Of a stretch of 64,000 nucleotides of DNA, positions 55,250 through 64,000 are shown one piece after another. Position 1 is the first letter of the stretch. Each line of letters begins with the position of its first letter. The notes beneath the pieces were generated by a model. That model had not been told where the DNA came from and made no database searches. It saw only the letters and a list, made by a program, of their open reading frames with translations. A program made the position numbers and the translations under genes. Where the stretch lies: positions 1,736,001 to 1,800,000 of the forward strand of contig NZ_CP065546.1 of the NCBI RefSeq assembly GCF_015999545.1, read 5' to 3'. This stretch comes from Lysinibacillus sp. JNUCC-52. GTDB lineage: Bacteria; Bacillota; Bacilli; Bacillales_A; Planococcaceae.

Positions 55250-57132
55250 TATTTATTTCCTCCTTTACCGTAAAGTTGTTCTTCAATTTCAAGAATGTCT
55301 TCTTTGTGTAAGTGGAAGCCATGATCGTCCTTAACAGAACGGAAAATCATCGCACCAAATGTAATAACAAGACCAATAATTAAAATGTAAATTGACCATG
55401 GTTTATCTGCATCTGGATTATAAAGTGCACCGAATGCTGCGATAAACATACCTAAAGAAATTACAAATGGAATTGCAGAGTTGTTTGGCATATGAATATC
55501 ACCTAATGGCTCAGCAAATGTAACATCTTTATTACCTTCTTGCTTTTCAATCCACCATGGATCAAGACCACGAACAAGTGGTGTTTGACGGAAGTTATAG
55601 AATGGAATTGGTTGTGGAATTGACCATTCTAAAGTACGTCCATCGCCCCATGGATCGCGACCTGCTGGTTTACCTTTGATAGACATTAAGCAGTTAATTA
55701 CCATTAAGATAACCCCAACACCCATCATCAATGCACCGATTGTAGAAATATAGTTGAACTGATCCCAACCTTGACCTTCCATGTAAGTGAATACGCGACG
55801 TGGCATACCCATTAAACCTAAGAAGTGTTGTACGAAGAATGTTAAATGGAATCCGATAAAGAATACCCAGAAAGTCAATTTACCAAGCGCTTCGTTTAAC
55901 ATACGGTTGAAGAAAATAGGCCAGTAGAAGTGCGCTGAACCGAATAGAGCAGTTACGATACCACCAACGATTACGTAGTGGAAGTGAGCAACGATAAAGT
56001 AAGAATCGTGTAATTGGTAGTCAAGTGGAGCAGATGCTTGCATTACCCCAGTAACACCACCCGCAACGAATGACGGGATGAAACCAAGTGCATATAGCAT
56101 TGGTGTTGTAACTTTAATAGATCCGCCCCAAATAGTTAAGATCCAGTTGAATACTTTCATACCTGTTGGAACGGCAATTGCCATTGTTGCAACAGCGAAA
56201 ATTGCGTTTGCAGTTGGCCCAAGACCAGTTGTGAACATGTGGTGAGCCCAAACCATGAAGCCTAGGAAACCAATTAAAATTGTTGCGAATACCATTGAAG
56301 AGTATCCGAATAGACGCTTACGAGAGAATGCTGGGATAATTTCCGAGAATAAACCGAAAGCAGGTAATACTAAAATGTAAACTTCTGGGTGTCCGAAGAT
56401 CCAGAATAAGTGTTCCCAAATTACTGTGTTACCACCCATTGTATGGTCAAAGAAGTTACCACCGAACATACGGTCAAATAACATCATTAATAAACCAATT
56501 GTTAATGGAGGGAATGCGAATAAGATTAACGCACTTGATACTAGAGCCGTCCAAGTGAATAATGGCATACGCATAAATGTCATACCAGGAGCACGCATTG
56601 TAATAATCGTTACGATAAAGTTAAGACCTGAAATTAACGTACCCGCCCCTGAAATTTGTAAACCAAGTACATAGAAGTCAATACCATGTCCTGGAGAATA
56701 TAAAGATAATGATGCATAAGATGTCCAGCCCGCATCAGGTGCGCCACCCATAAAGAATGATAGGTGAAGGAATACTGCACCTAGGAAGAACAACCAGAAC
56801 CCTAAAGAGTTAAGGAATGGGAATGCAACGTCACGTGCACCAATTTGTAATGGTACAAGCATGTTCATAAATGCGAATAGTAATGGTGTCGCGGCAAGGA
56901 ATAACATTGTCGTTCCGTGCATCGTTAATAATTCATTGAAAAAACCAGCTGAAACGAAATCGTTATTTGGTTTCATTAACTGAATACGCATTAATAACGC
57001 TTCAAAACCAGCGATAGCGAAGAACAATGTACCGGCTAATAAATACATTATTGCTAACTTTTTATGGTCAACAGTTGTAATGTAATCCCAGACAGCTGCT
57101 CCAAAGCCCTTTTTCTGTGTATATGAGCTCAC
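55249..57132 (-). CDS. ctaD: Cytochrome caa3 oxidase subunit I
   Basis: 627 residues from GTG at 57132, after GGGAGGTAAAAGTT. Twelve or more membrane segments. The heme a ligand is in LLTMHGTTMLFL, the heme-copper site has WIFGHPEVYILVLPAFG and VWAHHMFTTG, and the last ligands are in DSYFIVAHFHYVIVGG. It reduces O2 to water and pumps protons. Confidence 0.98.
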   Translation of the reverse strand: MSSYTQKKGFGAAVWDYITTVDHKKLAIMYLLAGTLFFAIAGFEALLMRIQLMKPNNDFVSAGFFNELLTMHGTTMLFLAATPLLFAFMNMLVPLQIGARDVAFPFLNSLGFWLFFLGAVFLHLSFFMGGAPDAGWTSYASLSLYSPGHGIDFYVLGLQISGAGTLISGLNFIVTIITMRAPGMTFMRMPLFTWTALVSSALILFAFPPLTIGLLMMLFDRMFGGNFFDHTMGGNTVIWEHLFWIFGHPEVYILVLPAFGLFSEIIPAFSRKRLFGYSSMVFATILIGFLGFMVWAHHMFTTGLGPTANAIFAVATMAIAVPTGMKVFNWILTIWGGSIKVTTPMLYALGFIPSFVAGGVTGVMQASAPLDYQLHDSYFIVAHFHYVIVGGIVTALFGSAHFYWPIFFNRMLNEALGKLTFWVFFIGFHLTFFVQHFLGLMGMPRRVFTYMEGQGWDQFNYISTIGALMMGVGVILMVINCLMSIKGKPAGRDPWGDGRTLEWSIPQPIPFYNFRQTPLVRGLDPWWIEKQEGNKDVTFAEPLGDIHMPNNSAIPFVISLGMFIAAFGALYNPDADKPWSIYILIIGLVITFGAMIFRSVKDDHGFHLHKEDILEIEEQLYGKGGNK

Positions 57133-57172
57133 AACTTTTACCTCCCTCAAAGTTTGTTACATAAACGAAAAA

Positions 57173-58261
57173 TTATTTCTCTACTGATAAGCCCATGATG
57201 TAAGTTGCAAGAGCTTGAATTTCTTCTTCAGATAAATCGCCATAGATAGGTGCAGTACCATCTGGATTCATCATTAAGTTACCTGGTTTATATTCACCTG
57301 GGTTTTTAATCCATGCTTGTACGTTTTCTTCAGTATGCTCTAAGAAACCTGCAACACGGTTACGGTCACCAAATGTAGTTAAGTTAGGACCTACTCCACC
57401 TGTACCGCCTACGCCTGATACAGCGTGACAAGCTAAACAGCTGTTAGCAAATGTTGCTTCACCAAGATCAGTTGAATCTTTTGAAGCAGTTTGTCCTTCA
57501 GTTGCTTTCATACTAGCTACCCAAGCATCAAATGCTTCTGGGCTAACTGTTTTTACTTTAAAGTCCATTAGTGCGTGTGAAGGGCCACATAGCTCAGCAC
57601 ATTTACCATAGAATACGCCATCTTTAAGATCTGCTGATTCTTTATCGAATACTAAATAGAATTTGTTTAAGTTTTCTACGTTCGTATCCATTTTACCGCC
57701 AATCGCGGGAATCCAGAATGAGTGCTTAACATCAGCAGCTTTTAAGTTAAAGTAAACTTTTTGACCTGTTGGTACTACTAATTCTTGCGCTGTTACAATC
57801 CCTTGGTTAGGATATTCGAACTCCCACCAGTATAATTTTGCCGTTACATTTACTGTTAGGGCCGTTTTGTTACCTTCTGCATCTACTTCATCCATTGCAG
57901 CAACATCTGCAAATTTATAAGTAGCAGTAACAACTGGTACAGCTAAAATTAATAATAAAATAATTGGAATAACTGTCCAAATTACTTCAAGTGTGTGACT
58001 ACCTTCTACTTGCTTAGGAATAACATTTTCGCCTACTTTTGAACGGCGGAATTTTAAGAATGCAAGTAAATAGATTACAGATACTATTACTACAACTAAC
58101 GTCATAATTCCAGTAGCCAACATTAATAGGTTAAATTGTTCTTTACCTACTTGACCAGATGGTTTTAGTGCAGAAATATATTCTTCACCACAACCCGAAA
58201 GGAAAACCATCATCACTGCTAGAAGTGAAAAAAGACGCCACTTTTTAAGCCCTTTCATCAT
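57173..58261 (-). CDS. ctaC: Cytochrome caa3 oxidase subunit II with fused cytochrome c
   Basis: 362 residues. Lipoprotein signal with lipobox LSGC (Cys24), two membrane segments (about 43-65 and 88-110), and a CuA domain with CAELCGPSHALM. A C-terminal cytochrome c domain has CLACH and a Met ligand region GNLMMNPDG. The fused heme c is what makes this a caa3 rather than aa3 oxidase. LspA in this window would process it. Confidence 0.98.
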   Translation of the reverse strand: MMKGLKKWRLFSLLAVMMVFLSGCGEEYISALKPSGQVGKEQFNLLMLATGIMTLVVVIVSVIYLLAFLKFRRSKVGENVIPKQVEGSHTLEVIWTVIPIILLLILAVPVVTATYKFADVAAMDEVDAEGNKTALTVNVTAKLYWWEFEYPNQGIVTAQELVVPTGQKVYFNLKAADVKHSFWIPAIGGKMDTNVENLNKFYLVFDKESADLKDGVFYGKCAELCGPSHALMDFKVKTVSPEAFDAWVASMKATEGQTASKDSTDLGEATFANSCLACHAVSGVGGTGGVGPNLTTFGDRNRVAGFLEHTEENVQAWIKNPGEYKPGNLMMNPDGTAPIYGDLSEEEIQALATYIMGLSVEK

Positions 58262-58357
58262 AGCTTAATTAAACCCCTCTTTCTTTGTTGTATTTTCATG
58301 TGTACCTAGGACATTGGTTCTATCTATATGAATTCTTGTGAAAGAAAGAATTCCAAA

Positions 58358-59275
58358 TTAGCTGAATACCGCAAATATTATGATAGCCACAAATAGTATG
58401 GTCATATGATTCAATGAATAAATAAACATTTTATTTGCCCACTTCATATCGTCTTTTGTGGTAAAGCCCTTTAAAGCTAGTAATAACCAGCCTACGTTCA
58501 AAGTAGTCGCAAGCACTAAGAATCCAGTTCCAAGCTCAGGTAAAAGGAACGGTAACGGTAATAATAAAAGAATCCAGAAAAACATTGAGTACTTCGTTCG
58601 TTTAAAACCTTTTACAACTGGTAGCATTGGTATATTAGCTGCACGATATTCTTCAGTACGTTTCATAGCAAGCGCATAAAAATGCGGTGGTTGCCATACA
58701 AACATGATAAGAAATAGGGCAAGTGCTCCTGGGCCCAGAGTAGGTTCCACTGCTGCAAAACCAATTACTGGTGGAATCGCCCCTGAAATACTTCCAACGA
58801 TCGTGTTACTAACATGCTTTCTCTTTGACCACATTGAATATAGAACAACATAAGCGAATATTCCAACTAGTCCCCACATGCCGGCCGCAAATGATGCCGT
58901 AAATAACAAAATTTCACCTACAATTAAAAATGAGAGGGCAATAGTCAATACAAAGTTCAGCTTAAATCTACCTGTTACTGTCGGTCTTGTCTTTGTGCGT
59001 TTCATAATAGGGTCAATATCTCGATCAATGAAATTATTCATTGCACCAGAACCGCCAATAATTAATGCAGCACCAAGCATGATACAAACTAAAACATCAA
59101 GCTCTTGCAAGAAATGTCTACCAGTAAATTGAAATGCTAGCCACATCCCTGTAAACGTTGTGACAAGATTCGAGTTGACGATTCCAATTTTTATTAGTGC
59201 TAAGAAATCTTTTACAACGGATGAAGTTCCTGGTTTAGTATTTCTAGTAGCTGAAAACGTACGACCGTTTGACAT
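58358..59275 (-). CDS. ctaB: Protoheme IX farnesyltransferase (heme O synthase)
   Basis: 305 residues from the ATG at 59275, after AAAGGAGAGGTAAC. The prenyltransferase Asp motif NNFIDRDIDPIMKRTKTRP and the second motif YSMWSKRKHVSNTIVGSISG are clear, with about nine membrane segments. It makes heme O, which CtaA turns into heme A. First gene of the ctaBCDEF operon. Confidence 0.97.
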   Translation of the reverse strand: MSNGRTFSATRNTKPGTSSVVKDFLALIKIGIVNSNLVTTFTGMWLAFQFTGRHFLQELDVLVCIMLGAALIIGGSGAMNNFIDRDIDPIMKRTKTRPTVTGRFKLNFVLTIALSFLIVGEILLFTASFAAGMWGLVGIFAYVVLYSMWSKRKHVSNTIVGSISGAIPPVIGFAAVEPTLGPGALALFLIMFVWQPPHFYALAMKRTEEYRAANIPMLPVVKGFKRTKYSMFFWILLLLPLPFLLPELGTGFLVLATTLNVGWLLLALKGFTTKDDMKWANKMFIYSLNHMTILFVAIIIFAVFS

Positions 59276-59611
59276 GTTACCTCTCCTTTCATTTTTGTAA
59301 GCATATTCCGCTAACAATAACTATAGCGAAATTTGCGATTGATTTCTAGACGTTTAGTGAAATTTAGATGAAGTTGTAAAAATTAGCTTTGTCTAGAAAT
59401 ATAATTAAAAACAACATATCTATAGTAAATCATTTTCCAAATTGAATTGTGAAGGTTAAAGCACGAAATTATGAACAATTTGTGAAATGGAATCAACATC
59501 TAAAACTCCCTACTCCTTACAAGTTGTTTTTTAAACGTATTTTAGATATTATCTAGTAGCAGAAACATTACTTTCATGTAATATTGATAGATAAAGTAGG
59601 TGACTCATTTT
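59276..59611. promoter_or_regulatory. ctaA-ctaB divergent control region with TTGTGAA repeats
   Basis: This 336-bp gap holds both promoters but no gene. Two TTGTGAA heptamers (59447-59453 and 59480-59486) lie 33 bp apart on the plus strand, three helical turns. They resemble half-sites of ResD- or Rex-type respiratory regulators. In B. subtilis ResD and CcpA act here. I see no clear CcpA site. Confidence 0.35.
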
Positions 59612-60535
59612 ATGCAACACAACAGGTATATGAAGTGGTTTGCTGTTGCCGCTACAGTGGGAATGCTCCTTATTTTACTAGGCGGGGCACTCGTTACTAA
59701 AACAGATAGTGGCTTAGGCTGCGGTAGAAACTGGCCAGATTGTAATGGATCTCTTATCCCAAAAGAAATTACAACAGAAGTATTAATCGAATTCTCGCAT
59801 CGCGTTGTCACAGGAGTCGTATCAATTTCAATTCTTGTCTTAACCATTTGGACATGGCGGAAACTTGGACATATTCGTGAAGTAAAATTTTTAGGCTTTT
59901 TATCGATGTTCTTCTTAATCGCACAGGCACTAATTGGAGCAGCTCAAGTACTATGGGGACAAGGAGACTTCATTCTAGCACTTCACTTTGGAATCTCACT
60001 TATTTCTTTTGCTGCCGTTCTTATTCTTTCTATGATTGTATTTGAAGTTGATCGAAAGTTTGATGCAGATAACGTATTTATTGGGAAAAAACTACGTTGG
60101 CATACAATTGCTGTCACAATTTATTCTTATTTAGTTGTTTATACAGGGGCACTCGTTCGACATACTGATTCTAGTTTAGTATGCCCAGACTGGCCATTTT
60201 GCTACAATGAAACACCGTTTGCCTCACCAAACAATATGTACGAATGGGTACAAATGGGACATCGACTTGCAGCTATTATTATTTTCATTTGGATTACATA
60301 CATAACTTGGCACGTAATAAAAGAATACAAACAACAACGTGTTATTTATTACGGCTGGATTATTGCTTTCATCATCGTTATATTACAAGTTTTAGCTGGT
60401 ATGTCAGTAGTCCTTACTAGATTGAATTTAACTGTAGCATTATTGCATTCATTGTTCATTTCTCTATTATTTGGTCTCCTTTGTTACATGATTATGCTTG
60501 TAGCACGTAGCAATTATAATGAAAAAAATAAGTAA
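59612..60535 (+). CDS. ctaA: Heme A synthase
   Basis: 307 residues from the ATG at 59612, after GTAGGTGACTCATTTT. Eight membrane segments in two four-helix halves. GGALVTKTDSGLGCGRNWPDC and GALVRHTDSSLVCPDWPFC carry the paired cysteines. Four His ligands occur in IEFSHRVVTG, LALHFGIS, QMGHRLAA and LLHSLFI. It oxidises heme O to heme A. Divergent from ctaB. Confidence 0.97.
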   Translation: MQHNRYMKWFAVAATVGMLLILLGGALVTKTDSGLGCGRNWPDCNGSLIPKEITTEVLIEFSHRVVTGVVSISILVLTIWTWRKLGHIREVKFLGFLSMFFLIAQALIGAAQVLWGQGDFILALHFGISLISFAAVLILSMIVFEVDRKFDADNVFIGKKLRWHTIAVTIYSYLVVYTGALVRHTDSSLVCPDWPFCYNETPFASPNNMYEWVQMGHRLAAIIIFIWITYITWHVIKEYKQQRVIYYGWIIAFIIVILQVLAGMSVVLTRLNLTVALLHSLFISLLFGLLCYMIMLVARSNYNEKNK

Positions 60536-60544
60536 CGTTTGGAA

Positions 60545-60574
60545 AAGGATTCGGCACTGTCGAATCTTTTTTTA
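60545..60574 (+). terminator. Terminator of ctaA
   Basis: GATTCG and CGAATC enclose a 7-nt loop, followed by seven T, 12 nt past the ctaA stop. The following 60575-60885 is AT-rich and I see no gene or repeat in it. Confidence 0.75.
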
Positions 60575-60885
60575 TTTACCCCACTTCATGCTCTTCTAAA
60601 AGAAAGAATTTTCACATGCATGAACTTTGTTAAGAAACAGTTAATTTATATTACTTTTTTGACACTTCATATAAATGGTTCTTAGTCCAGTCCCACTATA
60701 AATCCTTTCACAAGAAACTATAAATAATACAACAACAGCATCAACAAACATGAATCTGCTTATACCTTAAGCTAAAAAAAGTGGATTTCTTCATATATAA
60801 TAGTAAAATCGTTTTTACTATTAAAACGATTTTTATAGTGATTTAGATTATATTTCTTCTTGAGCACTTCCTACTATTCTTTTAC

Positions 60886-60935
60886 ATAAAAAAAAGGTTA
60901 GTAGTGTGCTATAGGAGCACACTACTAACCTTCTT
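60886..60935 (-). terminator. Terminator of pyc
   Basis: AAGGTTAGTAGTGTGCT and its exact complement (17 bp) around a 5-nt loop, followed by a run of T on the minus strand, just after the pyc stop at 60945. Confidence 0.93.
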
Positions 60936-60944
60936 CTATATTAA

Positions 60945-63900
60945 TTATTCAATTTCAATTAATAAGTCACCTGTTGAAATAGCATCGCCCGCACTTGCAT
61001 ATACCTCTTTTACAACACCGTCTTTTGGCGCTTGTACAGTTGTCTCCATTTTCATGGCTTCGGTAATTAACAAGTGGTCACCACGTTTAACAGGACTACC
61101 CTTAGATACTACGACCTTTAAAACAGTACCTGGCATTGTCGCCCCAATTTGATTTGGATTACTTGGGTCAGCCTTTAGTGCTATGCTGCCATCCACTTCT
61201 ACTGTCATATCTTGAATGACAAGTTCTCGTGATTGACCATTTAGCTCAAAGTACATAACACGTGTACCATCATGCTGTGGCTCACCAATCGATACTAGTT
61301 TAATAATTAACGTTTTACCTTTTTCAATCTCTACTTCAATTTCTTCACCTAGCTTTAAACCGTACAAGAACGTAGGTGTGTCTAAAACTGAAATATTACC
61401 AAATGACGCTACAGTTTTAGCATACTCTTCAAATACTTTCGGGTACAAAGCATAGGCAAGTAAGTCTTTCTTCGTAACAGGTCGATTTAATTTGTCCGCC
61501 AATACTTCCTCTAGCTGTTCAAAGTTCACTGGCTCTAACAGTTCACCTGGACGAACAGTAATTGGTTCGCGCTCTTTCAATACTACTTTTTGAAGCTCCT
61601 CGGGGAAGCCGCCATGTGGTTGCCCTATATACCCTTGGAATAATTCAATTACTGAATCTGGGAAATCAATTGTTTGTCCTCTTGATATAACCGTTTCTTC
61701 ATTCAACTCATTTTGCACCATGAATAATGCCATATCTCCAACTACCTTCGATGACGGCGTTACTTTTACGATGTCTCCAAATAATAAGTTTACACGTGAG
61801 TACATCCGTTTTACTTCATCCCATCGATCGCCAAGTCCAACAGCCTTAGCTTGCTGCTGTAGGTTACTGTATTGTCCACCTGGCATTTCATGGACATAAA
61901 TTTCAGAATGCGGACTAATCATACCGCTCTCGAAATCTTTATAGTATTTACGAACATCCTCCCAATAGTATGAAAGCTTTTCAAGCGATTCAATATCGGC
62001 ACGAATTTCACGTTGGCTACCCTTCATTGCATAATACAATGAGTTCGCACTTGGCTGTGACGTTAAACCAGCCATTGCACCGAGTGCTGTATCTAAAATA
62101 TCGACCCCTGCTTCAATCGCTTTTGCATATAAATAAATTCCGTTGCCACTCGTATCATGCGTGTGCAAATGAATAGGTAGGCTTGTCGCTTCTTTTAACT
62201 CTGAAATTAGGCGATATGCAGCTTCTGGCTTCAATAGCCCAGCCATATCCTTAATCGCTAAAATATGGGCTCCTGACGCCTCTAGAGACTTCGCCATATC
62301 TTTGTAATACTGTACGGAGTATTTCGCACGCCCATCATCTAAAATATCTCCTGTGTAGCAAATTGCAGCTTCAGCAATCTTGCCTGCATCTCTTGCCGCA
62401 TCAATTGCCACTTCCATACCTTTAATCCAGTTTAAGCTATCGAAAATACGGAATACATCAATGCCTGATGCAGCCGACTCAGCAATAAACTCTCGAATTA
62501 AATTATCTGGATAGTTTGTATAACCTACAGCATTCGCCCCGCGCACTAACATTTGGAACAGTACATTAGGTATTTGCGCACGCAGTTTCGCTAAACGCTC
62601 CCATGGATCTTCCTTTAAGAAACGATACGCTACGTCAAACGTTGCGCCTCCCCACATTTCAAGTGAGAAGAAGTTATGCATCATACGTGCAGTTTCATCT
62701 GCAATTTGGTACATATCTTGAGAACGTACGCGTGTTGCTAGTAAAGATTGATGTGCGTCACGGAATGTTGTATCCGTTAATAGCACATCTTGCTGTGCTA
62801 AAATCCATTTTTTCAGCCCATCTGCACCTTGTTCATCTAAAATTTGTTTTGTTCCTGATAGTGGCTGTCCTTTTAAATCTACTAGCGGTTTAATAGGCTG
62901 CGCAAAGATTGGCTTGGCCTTATTTTCTACACCAGGGAAACCATTTAACGTCACATTACCAATATAGCTAAGTAGTTTTGTTCCGCGGTCTTGGCGTACT
63001 GGGAAGTTAAATAATTCAGGCGTTGTATCGATAAAGCTTGTATCAAATGTGCCTTCGATAAAATTTTTATGAGTTACTACATTATTTAAAAATGGAATAT
63101 TTGTTTTTACCCCACGAATACGGAATTCTTTTAAGTTCCGATCCATTTTCGCTGCGGCTTCCTTAAACGTCATCCCTGAAGTTGAAATTTTTACGAGCAA
63201 CGAATCATAGTACGGTGTAACAACGGCCCCTTGGAAGCCATTACCAGCATCTAAACGAACACCGAAACCACCGCTTGAACGATATACCATTAGCTTTCCT
63301 GTATCTGGCATAAAGTCATTAGCTGGGTCTTCTGTTGTAACACGCGATTGGATTGCATAACCAATCATCGGAATATCCGCTTGTTGTGGAATATGAATTT
63401 CCTCGCTATGCAAGCCGTAGCCTGCCGCTACTTTAATTTGTGCATGTACAATATCGATACCTGTAATCATTTCCGTAATTGTATGTTCTACTTGAATGCG
63501 AGGGTTAACCTCGATGAAATAGAAATCATCGCCTGCAACTAAAAACTCGACTGTCCCTGCATTTATGTACGAGACATTTTCCATTAGCTGAACCGCAGCA
63601 TCACAAATCTTATTTCTTAAATTTTCTGAAATCGAATTTGATGGCGCGATTTCTACCACCTTTTGGTGACGGCGTTGGATTGAGCAATCACGCTCATATA
63701 AATGCACAATATTGCCCATTTTATCGCCTATAATTTGTACTTCAATATGCTTTGGTTGGAGAATGCACTTTTCTACATATACGTCATCCGAACCAAACGC
63801 TGCCTTTGCCTCTGACTTGGCACGTTCATAAGCGGACGCCACATCTTCCTTTGTTTGTACGACACGCATTCCGCGCCCACCGCCACCTAAGGAAGCCTTG

Positions 63901-64000
63901 ATCATAAGCGGATATCCATATTGCTCACCAAAAGCTTGTACTTCTTCTACAGAAGCAACTGGACCGTCTGTACCTGGAATGACAGGAATATTTGCTTTAA
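60945..64000 (-). CDS. pyc: Pyruvate carboxylase (5' end beyond right edge)
   Basis: About 1018 residues are visible of the roughly 1150 usual. The frame stays open to the window edge, reading KANIPVIPGTDGP upstream of the first internal ATG, so the true start lies outside. The ATP-grasp biotin carboxylase has MIKASLGGGGRGMR, the carboxyltransferase DTTFRDAHQSLLATRVR, and the C-terminal biotin carrier LITEAMKMETTVQAP with the biotinyl Lys. It carboxylates pyruvate to oxaloacetate. Position next to ctaA is conserved in Bacillales. Confidence 0.98.
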   Translation of the reverse strand, partial: KANIPVIPGTDGPVASVEEVQAFGEQYGYPLMIKASLGGGGRGMRVVQTKEDVASAYERAKSEAKAAFGSDDVYVEKCILQPKHIEVQIIGDKMGNIVHLYERDCSIQRRHQKVVEIAPSNSISENLRNKICDAAVQLMENVSYINAGTVEFLVAGDDFYFIEVNPRIQVEHTITEMITGIDIVHAQIKVAAGYGLHSEEIHIPQQADIPMIGYAIQSRVTTEDPANDFMPDTGKLMVYRSSGGFGVRLDAGNGFQGAVVTPYYDSLLVKISTSGMTFKEAAAKMDRNLKEFRIRGVKTNIPFLNNVVTHKNFIEGTFDTSFIDTTPELFNFPVRQDRGTKLLSYIGNVTLNGFPGVENKAKPIFAQPIKPLVDLKGQPLSGTKQILDEQGADGLKKWILAQQDVLLTDTTFRDAHQSLLATRVRSQDMYQIADETARMMHNFFSLEMWGGATFDVAYRFLKEDPWERLAKLRAQIPNVLFQMLVRGANAVGYTNYPDNLIREFIAESAASGIDVFRIFDSLNWIKGMEVAIDAARDAGKIAEAAICYTGDILDDGRAKYSVQYYKDMAKSLEASGAHILAIKDMAGLLKPEAAYRLISELKEATSLPIHLHTHDTSGNGIYLYAKAIEAGVDILDTALGAMAGLTSQPSANSLYYAMKGSQREIRADIESLEKLSYYWEDVRKYYKDFESGMISPHSEIYVHEMPGGQYSNLQQQAKAVGLGDRWDEVKRMYSRVNLLFGDIVKVTPSSKVVGDMALFMVQNELNEETVISRGQTIDFPDSVIELFQGYIGQPHGGFPEELQKVVLKEREPITVRPGELLEPVNFEQLEEVLADKLNRPVTKKDLLAYALYPKVFEEYAKTVASFGNISVLDTPTFLYGLKLGEEIEVEIEKGKTLIIKLVSIGEPQHDGTRVMYFELNGQSRELVIQDMTVEVDGSIALKADPSNPNQIGATMPGTVLKVVVSKGSPVKRGDHLLITEAMKMETTVQAPKDGVVKEVYASAGDAISTGDLLIEIE

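Noticed and set aside
60575-60885. Possible small gene or riboswitch between ctaA and pyc
   Set aside because: No frame with a ribosome site, no conserved leader motif, and pyc is transcribed towards this stretch, so it is a 3' region for both genes.

Overview
The window is AT-rich DNA from an endospore-forming member of the Bacillales. It carries sigE-sigG-spoIIGA, spoVD, spoVE, gerR, ylbJ and ytvI homologues, bacillithiol synthesis (bshC), a T-box leader and a PyrR attenuator. Gene order follows, mostly on the minus strand, the Bacillus subtilis stretch pyc - cta - ylb - dcw - sigE/sigG - ylm - divIVA - ileS - lspA - pyr. The departures from that order and the style of the dispersed repeats suggest a Lysinibacillus / Planococcaceae-type organism rather than B. 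subtilis itself. That assignment is an inference, not something proved here.

Layout by coordinate: pyrP (partial), pyrR with its attenuator, rluD and lspA (1-2.4 kb). Next come a dispersed repeat and an inserted module of a sodium/solute symporter, a DUF485 partner and a divergent AraC-type regulator (2.6-6.4 kb). Then ileS with an Ile T-box, divIVA, ylmH, ylmG, sepF, ylmE and ylmC (6.5-13.3 kb), followed by sigG, sigE and spoIIGA (13.4-15.9 kb). The division and cell-wall cluster runs from ftsZ to mraZ (16-31.1 kb). It is followed by bshC, a DUF3397-like gene, panE, gerR, an enoyl-CoA hydratase, rpmF and ylbN (31.3-36.9 kb). The ylb region comes next: tmcAL, ylbL, ylbJ, coaD, rsmD, two poorly known genes, ylbG, a glycerophosphodiesterase, a malate/tartrate dehydrogenase, ylbF, a hotdog thioesterase, a solitary murE, ylbC, a yugN-like gene and ytvI (37.2-52.5 kb). 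Last are the caa3 oxidase genes (ctaM-like, ctaG, ctaF-E-D-C-B, divergent ctaA) and pyruvate carboxylase, cut by the right edge (52.5-64 kb).

Most genes serve cell envelope growth and division, its redeployment in sporulation, or respiration. The dcw cluster has no murE between spoVD and mraY, and no murG or murB between spoVE and divIB. A single murE lies about 22 kb away as its own transcription unit. It carries the DNPR and GKGHE residues of the meso-diaminopimelate-adding type and has a mother-cell-sigma-like -10 element upstream. In a Lysinibacillus-type organism, whose vegetative wall uses lysine and whose spore cortex uses DAP, this looks like a sporulation-specific DAP ligase. It is the most interesting observation in the window.

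Other points of note are a 10-bp-phased MraZ operator in front of mraZ, a SigF/SigG-type promoter in front of sigG, and a SigE-type promoter in front of gerR. An inverted-repeat operator candidate lies between the symporter operon and its regulator. Two families of dispersed repeats are present, and one copy encodes the C-terminal tail of YlbC.
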